In this document: positions 26,105 to 34,782 of the stretch, piece by piece
How positions within the stretch are numbered: the first letter of the stretch is position 1
Layout of the letters: the number at the start of each line of letters is the position of its first letter
Assembly (NCBI GenBank): GCA_964514215.1
Contig: CAZEPW010000033.1
Coordinates: 1-39,638, forward strand
Direction of reading: 5' to 3'
Length of the DNA stretch: 39,638 nt
Source: CAYQUC01 sp964514215
GTDB taxonomy: Bacteria; Pseudomonadota; Gammaproteobacteria; UBA6429; Thiohalophilaceae
The notes under the pieces: model-generated
The model's input: only the letters and a program-made list of their open reading frames with translations
The model's database searches: none
Told to the model about the DNA's origin: nothing
Program-made: the position numbers and the translations under genes

Positions 26105-26557
26105 ATGAGCAAAGAACCGACAAAAGAAACGATACAAGCTTGGATACAACTGCATCGAACACACCGGCTATTATTGGAAAGAGTGGAAAATTCATTAAAA
26201 AGTAAAGGGTTACCGCCTCTGGGCTGGTATGATGTTCTTCTTGAACTGCACCGAGAGAAAAGTAAAGAATTACGTCAGTTTGAAATAGGCGAAAAAATAT
26301 TGCTGAATAAGCACAACCTTTCTCGTTTGATTGACCGGTTGGAAAAAAATCAGCTGGTTGGTCGTCACGCTTGTTCAGACGATGGACGAGGTAATCGAAT
26401 TAAAATTACGAGGAAAGGTGAAAAAATGTTAAAACAAGTTTGGCCTGTATACGGTCAAGCGATACAAGAAAGTTTCGGCATTAAATTGAAATCCAATGAG
26501 CTTATTGAACTGTCCCATATTTTGAACAAGGTGCTTGGTCAGAGTGAAGGCACCTAG
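26105..26557 (+). CDS. MarR-family transcriptional regulator
   Basis: Winged helix-turn-helix dimeric regulator, 150 aa. The HTH core lies about 60-85 (KILLNKHNLSRLIDRLEKNQLV), the wing carries RHACSDDGRGNRIKITRKG. Its only Cys (Cys90) is in the wing, next to DNA; this may be structural or a redox/persulfide sensor. The start lies about 16 nt after the TATAAT, so the leader is very short and shows no ribosome site. Context argues that it controls the divergent rhodanese-DoxX pair and itself. Confidence 0.9.
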   Translation: MSKEPTKETIQAWIQLHRTHRLLLERVENSLKSKGLPPLGWYDVLLELHREKSKELRQFEIGEKILLNKHNLSRLIDRLEKNQLVGRHACSDDGRGNRIKITRKGEKMLKQVWPVYGQAIQESFGIKLKSNELIELSHILNKVLGQSEGT

Positions 26558-26607
26558 CAATAACGTGTGACATTTATTGCTGTTGAGCAAGGTGTTATGT
26601 GCATAAC
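26557..26607. repeat. Cluster of three inverted repeats after marR
   Basis: Three small inverted repeats in 51 nt: GCAATAA/TTATTGC (26557-26580), TTGCT/AGCAA (26577-26590) and GTTATG/CATAAC (26594-26607). The first overlaps the marR stop region and could be a weak terminator, though no T run follows. Together they can fold into a larger structure. Confidence 0.4.
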
Positions 26608-26618
26608 TAAAAATTAAA

Positions 26619-26861
26619 ATGAATAAAAATATATTATCAGTAATTCGTGTAATTGTATGGTTAAACTTTTATTTTCTGATTTTGCTACTCATTACAATAA
26701 AGGGAAAATTCAATGAACAGAGTCTATTTATTTTAATAACGATTTCAATTTCAATATTGGGCACAATTATTCATCATCTATTTTGGAATACTATTTTTAA
26801 ATCGACTGAATATCAAGATGGTTTAAAATATTTTAAACCTTACCGGCTTGTTTTTTTCTAA
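26619..26861 (+). CDS. Small membrane protein of unknown function
   Basis: 80 aa, not recognised. Two hydrophobic helices (about 6-27 and 34-55) with a short polar turn containing KGKFNEQS, then a tail rich in aromatic and basic residues (FKPYRLVFF). No ribosome site is evident before the ATG, so expression is uncertain. It lies alone between marR and the PEP-mutase-like gene, after the inverted-repeat cluster. Confidence 0.45.
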   Translation: MNKNILSVIRVIVWLNFYFLILLLITIKGKFNEQSLFILITISISILGTIIHHLFWNTIFKSTEYQDGLKYFKPYRLVFF

Positions 26862-27027
26862 GTATTGGTATTGTAGTACTACTGACTTCAATATATATTA
26901 TTTAGTAACTAGTTGAGCTAAAAAAATAGTAATGCATAGCAGCATTATATAACGCAGATAGAAAAAATACTCGTCCAATTTTCACTTATAGTATTTTGTT
27001 TCAAAGAAAACACGTAGGATACAAAAT

Positions 27028-27783
27028 ATGACGTTTAAAGAATTACATAATCAAAATGATCCATTGTTAATCTGCAATGTTTGGGATGTTGCTAGTGCTA
27101 AAATAGCTGAGAAATTAACCTTCGAGGCTATTGGCACATCAAGTGCGGCAATAGCCACTATGTTGGGCTATGAAGATGGAGAAAATATGAGTTTCTCCGA
27201 ACTAAATTATTTAGTTAAACGAATAATAGCAAACACCAAGCTTCCTTTAACGGTCGATTTAGAATCAGGTTACAGCCGAGAGCCTTTGGAGATTGCCGCT
27301 CATATCAAAAAAATAGCTGATTTGGGGGCCGTCGGGATTAATATTGAAGATAGTATCGTTAACAAAAAGCGTGCACTACTAAATGCTCAAGAATTTGCAA
27401 AAACAATCTCTACTATTAAAAGAGAATTGGAACAAGACAATATAGATATTTTTTTAAATGTACGAACGGATGCTTTTTTATTGGGGCATTTAAATGCTGT
27501 AGATGAAACTAAAAAAAGGCTGCAATTTTTTGAAGAAGCAGGTGCAGACGGTATTTTCATCCCCGGTATTGAAAAAGAAGATGACATAAAAAAGATCACA
27601 GAGAGCACTAAATTACCAATTAACGTAATGTGCATGCCAAATCTTCCCAATTTTGAAAAGCTAAAGAAATTAGGCGTAAAACGTATCAGTATGGGCAACT
27701 TCCTTTTTGATTATGTGAACAATAACTTTGAGTGGACGTTGAGTGAAGTTGTACATAGTCAATCGTTTAATCCAATATTTTAA
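27028..27783 (+). CDS. Isocitrate lyase / PEP mutase superfamily protein
   Basis: TIM-barrel enzyme of the ICL/PEPM superfamily, 251 aa. The metal-binding motif VDLESGYS (Asp77, Glu79) and GINIED (103-108) are present. The catalytic-cysteine loop of isocitrate and methylisocitrate lyases (KKCGH or KRCGH) is absent: after GINIEDS comes IVNKKRALL. So it is unlikely to be a classical lyase, and its substrate is unknown; a C-C or C-P bond enzyme on a small 2-oxo acid is possible. TAGGA lies 8 nt before the ATG. ada starts 2 nt after its stop, so the two are co-transcribed. Confidence 0.85.
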   Translation: MTFKELHNQNDPLLICNVWDVASAKIAEKLTFEAIGTSSAAIATMLGYEDGENMSFSELNYLVKRIIANTKLPLTVDLESGYSREPLEIAAHIKKIADLGAVGINIEDSIVNKKRALLNAQEFAKTISTIKRELEQDNIDIFLNVRTDAFLLGHLNAVDETKKRLQFFEEAGADGIFIPGIEKEDDIKKITESTKLPINVMCMPNLPNFEKLKKLGVKRISMGNFLFDYVNNNFEWTLSEVVHSQSFNPIF

Positions 27784-27785
27784 CT

Positions 27786-28844
27786 ATGTTAATTACTGAC
27801 AAGAAAAAAATAAACAGCTACTATCAGGCGCTATTAGATCGAGAGCCAAGCTTTGTGGGGATCTTTTATGTGGGCGTTAAAACTACTTCTATTTTTTGTA
27901 TTGCAACTTGTAGAGCAAGAAAGCCAAAATTAGAAAACGTTGAGTTTTACACCACATTTAAAGACGCGCTTGATGCGGGTTATCGACCTTGTAAAGTGTG
28001 TAAACCAACCGAAAATACCAATGAAGCACCTGAGCAAGTAGAGCAAGCAATAAAGATGGTCAGGGATAACCCGAAAGAGAAAATTTCAGATTTTCAGCTT
28101 CGACAAAATCAAGTTAGTCCTGAGTTGGTACGACGATGGTTTAAAAAAAACTATGGAATGACCTTTCAAGCTTATCAAAGAATGTATCGCATTAATAATG
28201 CGTTTCAAGAATTAAAAACTGGCAAAAAAACAACTGAGACGGCTTTTGATACGGGATACGAATCGTTAAGTGGGTTTGGTTATACCTACAAGAAGTTTGT
28301 CGGTAAATCACCGAAAAATAGCATTGATACTAGTGTTATATTGATTAGTCGGCTAACGTCACCTTTAGGGCCAATGTTTATTTGTGCAACCGATGATGGC
28401 GTGTGTTTACTGGAATTTGTTGATAGGAAAATGTTGGAAACAGAATTTAAAGATTTACAAAAACGACTAAATGCGAAAATTATAGCAGGTGAAAACCAGC
28501 ACATCAAAAAAGCACGAATAGAAATAGCCGAATACTTTGATGGTCAACGTAAAAACTTTGATGTCAAAATTCAAACGCCGGGTACCGACTTTCAAAATTC
28601 AGTTTGGAAATGTTTGAGGAGGATACCTTATGGTGAAACGTTAACATATCAGCAACTCGCTAAGGAAATATACAACCCTAAAGCCGTTAGAGCCGTTGCG
28701 TCTGCTAATGGTTTTAATCGAATTTCTATTATTGTACCTTGTCATCGCGTGATTGGTAAGAATGGAAAGCTTGCTGGGTACGGTGGCGGGATTGAAAGAA
28801 AACGTTGGTTAATAGCGCATGAACGGGAAAATGTTTGTACATAA
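27786..28844 (+). CDS. ada: Bifunctional Ada: alkyl-repair methyltransferase and activator
   Basis: Removes methyl groups from DNA and, once methylated, activates repair genes. N-terminal zinc domain with Cys38, Cys42, Cys69 and Cys72 (SIFCIATCRARKPK, RPCKVCKP), Cys38 being the methyl-phosphotriester acceptor; an AraC-type DNA-binding domain (about 85-175); and a C-terminal O6-methylguanine methyltransferase domain with active-site PCHRVIG (Cys near 319). 352 aa compares with 354 in E. coli, so it is complete. No clear Ada box was found upstream. The hairpin at 28843-28912 begins in its stop codon. Confidence 0.95.
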   Translation: MLITDKKKINSYYQALLDREPSFVGIFYVGVKTTSIFCIATCRARKPKLENVEFYTTFKDALDAGYRPCKVCKPTENTNEAPEQVEQAIKMVRDNPKEKISDFQLRQNQVSPELVRRWFKKNYGMTFQAYQRMYRINNAFQELKTGKKTTETAFDTGYESLSGFGYTYKKFVGKSPKNSIDTSVILISRLTSPLGPMFICATDDGVCLLEFVDRKMLETEFKDLQKRLNAKIIAGENQHIKKARIEIAEYFDGQRKNFDVKIQTPGTDFQNSVWKCLRRIPYGETLTYQQLAKEIYNPKAVRAVASANGFNRISIIVPCHRVIGKNGKLAGYGGGIERKRWLIAHERENVCT

Positions 28845-28912
28845 GTTGCTGCACTAGGCTTCGGCATATTGTGGTGTTTTTTGTAAAAGACGCCAAAATA
28901 TCGCAGCAACTT
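28843..28912. repeat. 70-nt two-part hairpin over the ada stop codon
   Basis: Outer arms AAGTTGCTGC (28843-28852) and GCAGCAACTT (28903-28912) are perfect. Inside, 28866-28882 pairs with 28885-28901 over 17 positions with one mismatch and two G-T pairs and a 2-nt loop. A 13-nt bulge (28853-28865) contains GGCTTCGGC. No T run follows on either strand, so it is not an ordinary terminator; it may be a small mobile-repeat remnant or an RNA-stability element. Confidence 0.6.
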
Positions 28913-28985
28913 GTCCCTCTGGTGAGCAAGACTGTTAACACTGGGATTAATTCACTAAATTATTGATTTTATCCTAAATATTTAG

Positions 28986-29014
28986 TTAAAACTGTCGAAA
29001 CTGTATATTATAAT
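28986..29014 (+). promoter_or_regulatory. Sigma-70 promoter of the glutamate-synthase-like gene
   Basis: TATAAT at 29009-29014 with TTAAAA at 28986-28991 and a 17-nt spacer. Start of transcription near 29021, giving a leader of about 20 nt. Confidence 0.55.
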
Positions 29015-29040
29015 TGGTCTTCACTGGATAAATAAAACGC

Positions 29041-30510
29041 ATGGCACATTACGTCGATTGGATAGTAGTCGGATTTACGATACTGGTTGGTATGGCGATA
29101 ATCGCGATAGTGCTAATGTACATTCAAGATGTCACCCAAAAAACGCATACGATAAGAAGAAATTACCCGGTTATAGGCCGCTTACGCTACGTCTTTGAAC
29201 GCCAGGGGGAATTTTTTCGACAATATTTCTTTGCACATGATCGTCAAGAACAACCCTTTAATCGCGCAACTCGAGCTTGGGTATATCGGACTGCGAAAGG
29301 GTTGGGTGGTTTGGTTGGTTTTGGTTCGACTAATGATTTACGGGAACCGGGTTCTCATATATTTGTTAATGCAGCATTTCCACTCTTAGTTGAAGAGTAT
29401 CAAGACATACCAACGTTAATGATTGGTGCCAATTGCGCAAAACCATTTGAGGCACAAAACGTTTTTAATATTTCTGGAATGAGTTACGGTGCTTTGTCTA
29501 AGCCTGCTATTCAGGCATTATCAATTGGCGCTGGAGAATCTGAAATTTGGATGAATACTGGAGAAGGTGGACTTTCACCGTATCATCTAGAAGGTAATTG
29601 CGATTTAATTTTTCAAATAGGAACAGCCAAGTATGGGGTTCGGGATTTAGCTGGGAATTTGAGTGATGAGAAGTTACTCGAGGTATCAAAACATATTAAA
29701 GCCTTTGAAATTAAATTATCACAAGGAGCAAAACCCGGGCGCGGTGGGGTTCTACCTGCGTTGAAAGTGACTCAAGATATTGCTGAGATTAGAGGTATTC
29801 CTGTTAACCAAACTTCGAGTAGCCCAAATCGACATAAAGATATTAGTAATGTTGATGAATTATTAAAACTGATCCATCATATACGTAATCTCACTGGCCG
29901 TCCTGTTGGTTTTAAAACGGTTATTGGTTCGAATAATTTTTCTGATGATTTATGTCGTGCAATTGAAAAATATGGAATAGAATATGCTCCTGATTTTATT
30001 ACGGTTGATGGTGGCGAAGGTGGCACCGGTGCAGCACCACAAATTCTTGCCGATCACGTTGGTTTGCCATTAACTGAAGCATTGGTTATTTTAGTTGACT
30101 CTTTAATGGCTGCAGGACTAAAAGATACTGTTCGAGTTGTTGCTTCGGGTAAATTAGTTACCTCAGCCAAAGTTGCGTGGGCTTTGTGTATTGGTGCGGA
30201 TTTTATTGTTAGTGCCCGCGGTTTTATGTTTTCATTAGGATGTATTCAGTCTTTGGCGTGTAATAAAGATAGCTGTCCAACAGGTATTACAACGCATAAT
30301 ACACGATTACAAAAAGGTTTGGTTATTACACAAAAATCCAAACGGGTTGCTCAGTATGCACATTGGATGAATCATGAAATTAATTTAATTGCACACTCTT
30401 GTGGTTTAGAGCATGCAAGAGAATTCCGTCGAGAACACATCCGAATGGTTCAAATGCCAGGTAGAAGCTTTCCGATGGATATTACCTACCCTTACCCTAA
30501 ATCTCATTAA
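29041..30510 (+). CDS. FMN-binding glutamate synthase family membrane protein
   Basis: Resembles the FMN/iron-sulfur central domain of glutamate synthase (GltB), without the glutaminase part, and has one N-terminal membrane helix (about 7-28). The FMN-barrel signature runs through FITVDGGEGGTGAAP, and the Cys motif Cys401-x5-Cys407-x4-Cys412 (CIQSLACNKDSCPTG) matches the 3Fe-4S ligands of GltB. 489 aa is typical for this stand-alone group, whose physiological reaction is not established. It is preceded by its own promoter and is monocistronic. Confidence 0.88.
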   Translation: MAHYVDWIVVGFTILVGMAIIAIVLMYIQDVTQKTHTIRRNYPVIGRLRYVFERQGEFFRQYFFAHDRQEQPFNRATRAWVYRTAKGLGGLVGFGSTNDLREPGSHIFVNAAFPLLVEEYQDIPTLMIGANCAKPFEAQNVFNISGMSYGALSKPAIQALSIGAGESEIWMNTGEGGLSPYHLEGNCDLIFQIGTAKYGVRDLAGNLSDEKLLEVSKHIKAFEIKLSQGAKPGRGGVLPALKVTQDIAEIRGIPVNQTSSSPNRHKDISNVDELLKLIHHIRNLTGRPVGFKTVIGSNNFSDDLCRAIEKYGIEYAPDFITVDGGEGGTGAAPQILADHVGLPLTEALVILVDSLMAAGLKDTVRVVASGKLVTSAKVAWALCIGADFIVSARGFMFSLGCIQSLACNKDSCPTGITTHNTRLQKGLVITQKSKRVAQYAHWMNHEINLIAHSCGLEHAREFRREHIRMVQMPGRSFPMDITYPYPKSH

Positions 30511-30525
30511 TAATTTAAAATTTTA

Positions 30526-30551
30526 CTTGAATAATGAATTAAAACCCAAAT
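30526..30551 (+). promoter_or_regulatory. Sigma-32 (heat-shock) promoter of clpB
   Basis: CTTGAAT (30526-30532) followed after 11 nt by ACCCAAAT (30544-30551), a good but imperfect match to CTTGAAA / CCCCATNT. It lies 43 nt before the clpB start, where a heat-shock promoter is expected. Confidence 0.6.
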
Positions 30552-30593
30552 AGTATAGTAAGAGACAATTAGTACTGTGGAGGGGAAATTACC

Positions 30594-33206
30594 ATGAGAA
30601 TGGATAAACTAACTAGCAAGTTTCAATTAGCATTGTCAGATGCGCAAAGTTTGGCTATTGGAAAAGATCATCAATTTATTGAGCCTGTGCACTTAATGAT
30701 TGCACTGTTAGATCAGCAAGCCAGTACCGTTAGATCTCTTATAATACAAGCTGGAATTAATATTAATTTATTACGTTCACAATTAGATGAAAAACTTTCG
30801 CGTATAGCTACGGTATCTAATGATAATGGAGATGTTCATCCTTCAAATGATCTTATTCGTGTTTTAAATTTAACCGATAAATTATCTCAAAAACGGAAAG
30901 ATAAATTTATTTCAAGTGAACTTTTTGTACTTGCATGTGCAACTGATGGTAATCCATTATTTGAATTATTAACTAAAAGCGGTGCAAATTATCAAGCAAT
31001 AGAAAAAGCAATAGATAATATCCGTGGTGGTGAAAAAGTTGATGATGTTAATGCTGAAGAAGAGCGACAAGCATTAGAAAAATATACTATCGATTTAACT
31101 GAACGGGCTGAACAAGGCAAGCTTGATCCTGTTATTGGCCGTGATGATGAGATTCGCCGAACAATTCAGGTATTACAACGACGAACTAAAAATAACCCGG
31201 TGTTAATAGGTGAACCTGGGGTAGGTAAGACCGCTATAGCCGAAGGTTTAGCGCAACGAATTATTAATGGCGAAGTACCTGAGGGCGTTAAAGGTAAGCG
31301 TGTCTTGTCATTAGATATGGGATCGTTAGTTGCTGGTGCAAAATTTCGAGGTGAGTTTGAAGAAAGATTAAAAGCATTATTAAAAGATCTTAGTAAGCAA
31401 GAAGGCCAAATCATTTTATTTATCGATGAATTACATACCATGGTTGGTGCCGGTAAAGGCGAAGGCGCTATGGATGCGGGCAATATGTTAAAACCTGCTT
31501 TAGCAAGAGGTGAATTACACTGTGTTGGCGCTACCACACTTGATGAATATCGAAAATATATTGAAAAAGATGCCGCATTGGAACGACGTTTTCAAAAAGT
31601 TTTGGTTGATGAGCCTAGTGTAGAAGATACTATCGCTATTTTGCGGGGGTTAAAAGAAAAATATGAAGTTCATCATGGGGTCAATATTACTGATCCTGCA
31701 ATTGTTGCAGCAGCTACGTTATCGCACCGATACATCACCGACAGACAATTGCCCGATAAAGCAATAGATCTAATTGATGAGTCTGCTAGCCGGATTAGAA
31801 TGGAGATAGATTCAAAACCAGAAAGTATGGATAAATTGGATCGAAAAATAATACAATTAAAAATAGAGCGTGAGGCATTACAAAAAGAACGGGATGCATC
31901 TTCAATACAACGATTAGAAAAATTACAATTTGAGATTGAGCTCTTAGAACGAGAGTATAATGAGTTAGAAGAAATTTGGAATGCTGAAAAGGCTGCAGTG
32001 CAAGGATCGCAGCATATTAAAGAACTATTAGAACAGGCAAGACAAGAACTTGAAACGGCAAGAAGAGCCGGTGATTTAGCGCATATGTCTGAATTACAAT
32101 ATGGTCATATTCCTGATTTACAAAAACAACTTGATATGGCAGCTCAAGCTGAAATGCAAGAGACTACATTATTACGTAGTTCCGTCACAGAAGAAGAAAT
32201 AGCAGAAGTTGTGTCAAAATGGACGGCTATTCCTGTGACTAAAATGCTGGAAGGTGAACGTGATAAACTTTTGCGTATGGAACAGGAGTTACAACAACGC
32301 GTAGTGGGTCAATCCGAAGCGCTACAATCTGTATCCGATGCAATTCGACGATCTCGAGCAGGCTTATCCGATCCCCATCGGCCTAATGGCTCATTTTTAT
32401 TTTTGGGGCCTACTGGTGTTGGTAAAACTGAATTAACAAAAGCTTTGGCAGAGTTTTTATTTGATACTGAAGATTCAATTATTAGAATTGATATGTCAGA
32501 ATTTATGGAAAAACATTCTGTTGCACGGCTTGTTGGCGCACCACCTGGCTATGTGGGATATGAAGAAGGAGGCTATTTAACAGAAGCCGTTCGACGTAAA
32601 CCATATAGTGTTATTTTGCTTGATGAAATTGAAAAAGCACATCCAGATGTTTTTAATATATTGTTGCAAGTTCTTGATGATGGTCGATTAACTGATGGTC
32701 AGGGGCGAACGGTTGATTTTAAAAATGCGGTTATTGTGATGACATCAAATCTTGGTTCAGAAATTATTCAGGAAATGGTCAGTGAAGGAAAAAGTGAAAC
32801 GAGTGATGGTTATTCAAAAATGAAGTCGGCTGTTATGGATATTGTCAGTAACCATTTCAGGCCTGAATTTGTAAATCGGATTGATGATTTGGTTGTTTTT
32901 CATCCTTTAGGACGAGAACAAATTAGTCTTATCGCTAATATTCAAATTGATTCATTACGTGCACGTTTAAAAGATCGTGATATTGCACTTGAGTTATCGA
33001 AACAAGCTTTGGATTTAATATCTGATAGTGGTTTTGATCCAGTTTATGGTGCTCGGCCATTAAAACGTGCAATTCAGCTGCTCATTGAGAATCCACTAGC
33101 ACAGGATATTATTGCCGGTAAATACATGGCTGGGGATACGATTAAGATAGTTGCAAACGATGGTCAAATTGTATTTAAGAAATCAGCAAAGAAGGCAGCA
33201 GCTTAA
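30594..33206 (+). CDS. clpB: Disaggregase ClpB (Hsp104 family)
   Basis: Hexameric AAA+ chaperone that pulls proteins out of aggregates together with DnaK. N-terminal Clp domain (1-145), first AAA+ with Walker A GEPGVGKT (206-213), a long coiled-coil middle domain (about 405-530), second AAA+ with Walker A GPTGVGKT (near 605), and a C-terminal small domain. The start MRMDKLTSKFQLAL matches E. coli ClpB closely, and GGAGGGG is a strong ribosome site. 870 aa is slightly longer than the 857 of E. coli. It has a sigma-32-like promoter. Confidence 0.98.
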   Translation: MRMDKLTSKFQLALSDAQSLAIGKDHQFIEPVHLMIALLDQQASTVRSLIIQAGININLLRSQLDEKLSRIATVSNDNGDVHPSNDLIRVLNLTDKLSQKRKDKFISSELFVLACATDGNPLFELLTKSGANYQAIEKAIDNIRGGEKVDDVNAEEERQALEKYTIDLTERAEQGKLDPVIGRDDEIRRTIQVLQRRTKNNPVLIGEPGVGKTAIAEGLAQRIINGEVPEGVKGKRVLSLDMGSLVAGAKFRGEFEERLKALLKDLSKQEGQIILFIDELHTMVGAGKGEGAMDAGNMLKPALARGELHCVGATTLDEYRKYIEKDAALERRFQKVLVDEPSVEDTIAILRGLKEKYEVHHGVNITDPAIVAAATLSHRYITDRQLPDKAIDLIDESASRIRMEIDSKPESMDKLDRKIIQLKIEREALQKERDASSIQRLEKLQFEIELLEREYNELEEIWNAEKAAVQGSQHIKELLEQARQELETARRAGDLAHMSELQYGHIPDLQKQLDMAAQAEMQETTLLRSSVTEEEIAEVVSKWTAIPVTKMLEGERDKLLRMEQELQQRVVGQSEALQSVSDAIRRSRAGLSDPHRPNGSFLFLGPTGVGKTELTKALAEFLFDTEDSIIRIDMSEFMEKHSVARLVGAPPGYVGYEEGGYLTEAVRRKPYSVILLDEIEKAHPDVFNILLQVLDDGRLTDGQGRTVDFKNAVIVMTSNLGSEIIQEMVSEGKSETSDGYSKMKSAVMDIVSNHFRPEFVNRIDDLVVFHPLGREQISLIANIQIDSLRARLKDRDIALELSKQALDLISDSGFDPVYGARPLKRAIQLLIENPLAQDIIAGKYMAGDTIKIVANDGQIVFKKSAKKAAA

Positions 33207-33285
33207 TTGTGATTATAACTAATATTATTTGTTACTACTGAGCTTCTCGTGATAAATTCTTTATTTCATAATAGAGAATTTAAAC

Positions 33286-34761
33286 GTGGTTAATGTATTT
33301 AAGAAAAAATATGATGCTAATTTAATCGTTATTGGCGCCGGTGCAGCAGGTTTGGTGAGTAGCTATATCGCTTCTGCTGTGAAGGCAAAGGTAATATTAA
33401 TCGAAAAACACAAAATGGGTGGTGACTGTCTTAATACTGGCTGTGTACCAAGTAAAGCTATCATTCGTTCGGCAAAGATCAATTCTTATATCACCCGCGC
33501 AGAAAATTTTGGTATTGATGTTAAAGAGAGTAATGTTAATTTTTCTAACATCATGTCAAGAGTGCAAGCGATTATATCGCGGATTGAGCCACATGATTCT
33601 ATTGAGCGATATTCAAAATTAGGTGTTGAATGTATTATTGGTGATGCCGAAATAGTAACTGCTAATAGTGTCGTAGTTAATGGTCGCAAGATTACTGCAC
33701 GAAATATCATTATCGCATCAGGAGCCCGCCCATTAATCCCCAAAATACCTTCGCTAGATAAAGTCAATTATTTTACTTCTGATACAATATGGGATATTAA
33801 AGAACTACCCAAAAGACTCGTGGTGTTAGGTGGTGGTGCGATTGGTTGTGAGTTAAGCCAGAGTTTTTCTCGGTTGGGTGCTTCGGTTACACAAATAGTT
33901 CGTGGAGAACGGTTGTTAAAAAATGAAGATAAAATTATATCAGATGAAGTTAGTAAGAAATTTATAAGTGATGGAATCAATATTAACATAAATAGTACGG
34001 TACTTCGTTTTGAAGTAAATAAGATTTCCGAAACTAAAGAAATTGAAAATATAATTATTTATAAAGATGCTACAGGAAAAACGCAGACATTAGTATTTGA
34101 TGTGTTGTTAATTGCAATAGGTCGCAAGGCGAATACCTCTGGATTTGGATTGGAAAACATTGGTATTAAATTATCGGATAATGGTTCAATAAAGGTTAAT
34201 AATTATCTACAGACAAATATAAAAAACATCTATTCTTGTGGCGACGTTATTGGGTCTTTTCAGTTTACCCATGTTGCTTCTCATCAGGCATGGTTTGCCG
34301 CTGTTAATAGTTTGTTTGGTGTTTTTAAAAAGTTTAAAGTTGATTATTCTGTCATCCCTTGGGCAACGTTTGTTGATCCTGAGGTTGCTCGTGTTGGATT
34401 AAACGAATTTCAAGCGCAACAACAAAATATTAAATATGATTTAACCCAATATGATATAAGTGACTTAGACCGAGCCATTACAGACGATGAAGATTATGGT
34501 TTTATCCGTATTTTAACCAGAAAGGGGACTGACAAGATATTAGGGGTGACTGTTGTCGGATATCATGCGAGTGAAGTTATCACGGAATTTGTGCTGGCAA
34601 TGAAATACAATATTGGACTAAATAAAATATTATCGACTATTCATATTTACCCAACATACAGTGAGGCAAATAAGTATGCGGCAGGTGTTTGGAAACGGGC
34701 AAATACGCCACATAGATTATTAGGTTATATCCAGAAGTTTCACCAATGGATGCGTGGTTAG
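33286..34761 (+). CDS. FAD-dependent disulfide oxidoreductase (MerA/Lpd-like)
   Basis: Class I pyridine-nucleotide disulfide reductase. FAD-binding GAGAAGL (17-23), redox-active CLNTGC (Cys48 and Cys53), NAD(P)-binding LGGGAIGCEL, the second FAD motif YSCGDVIG, and a dimerisation domain with the C-terminal active-site His (IHIYPTYSEA). It has neither the N-terminal metal-binding domain nor the C-terminal Cys pair of a true mercuric reductase, so mercury reduction is unlikely; related proteins are often simply annotated dihydrolipoyl dehydrogenase-like. Start is GTG. It lies 79 nt after clpB and may be co-transcribed. Substrate unknown. Confidence 0.88.
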   Translation: MVNVFKKKYDANLIVIGAGAAGLVSSYIASAVKAKVILIEKHKMGGDCLNTGCVPSKAIIRSAKINSYITRAENFGIDVKESNVNFSNIMSRVQAIISRIEPHDSIERYSKLGVECIIGDAEIVTANSVVVNGRKITARNIIIASGARPLIPKIPSLDKVNYFTSDTIWDIKELPKRLVVLGGGAIGCELSQSFSRLGASVTQIVRGERLLKNEDKIISDEVSKKFISDGINININSTVLRFEVNKISETKEIENIIIYKDATGKTQTLVFDVLLIAIGRKANTSGFGLENIGIKLSDNGSIKVNNYLQTNIKNIYSCGDVIGSFQFTHVASHQAWFAAVNSLFGVFKKFKVDYSVIPWATFVDPEVARVGLNEFQAQQQNIKYDLTQYDISDLDRAITDDEDYGFIRILTRKGTDKILGVTVVGYHASEVITEFVLAMKYNIGLNKILSTIHIYPTYSEANKYAAGVWKRANTPHRLLGYIQKFHQWMRG

Positions 34762-34782
34762 TGTGTTTAATATAAACTTAAC

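Noticed and set aside
26557..26607. Integron attC-like site (AATAAC ... GTTATGTGC) after marR
   Set aside because: The ATAAC/GTTAT arms span only about 39 nt, the right core GTTATGT breaks the GTTRRRY rule, and no integrase or cassette array is present.
27028..27783. Isocitrate lyase (aceA) or methylisocitrate lyase (prpB)
   Set aside because: The KKCGH/KRCGH catalytic loop is missing and no glyoxylate or methylcitrate genes are nearby.
33286..34761. Mercuric reductase (merA)
   Set aside because: No N-terminal metal-binding domain, no C-terminal Cys pair, and no other mer gene nearby.
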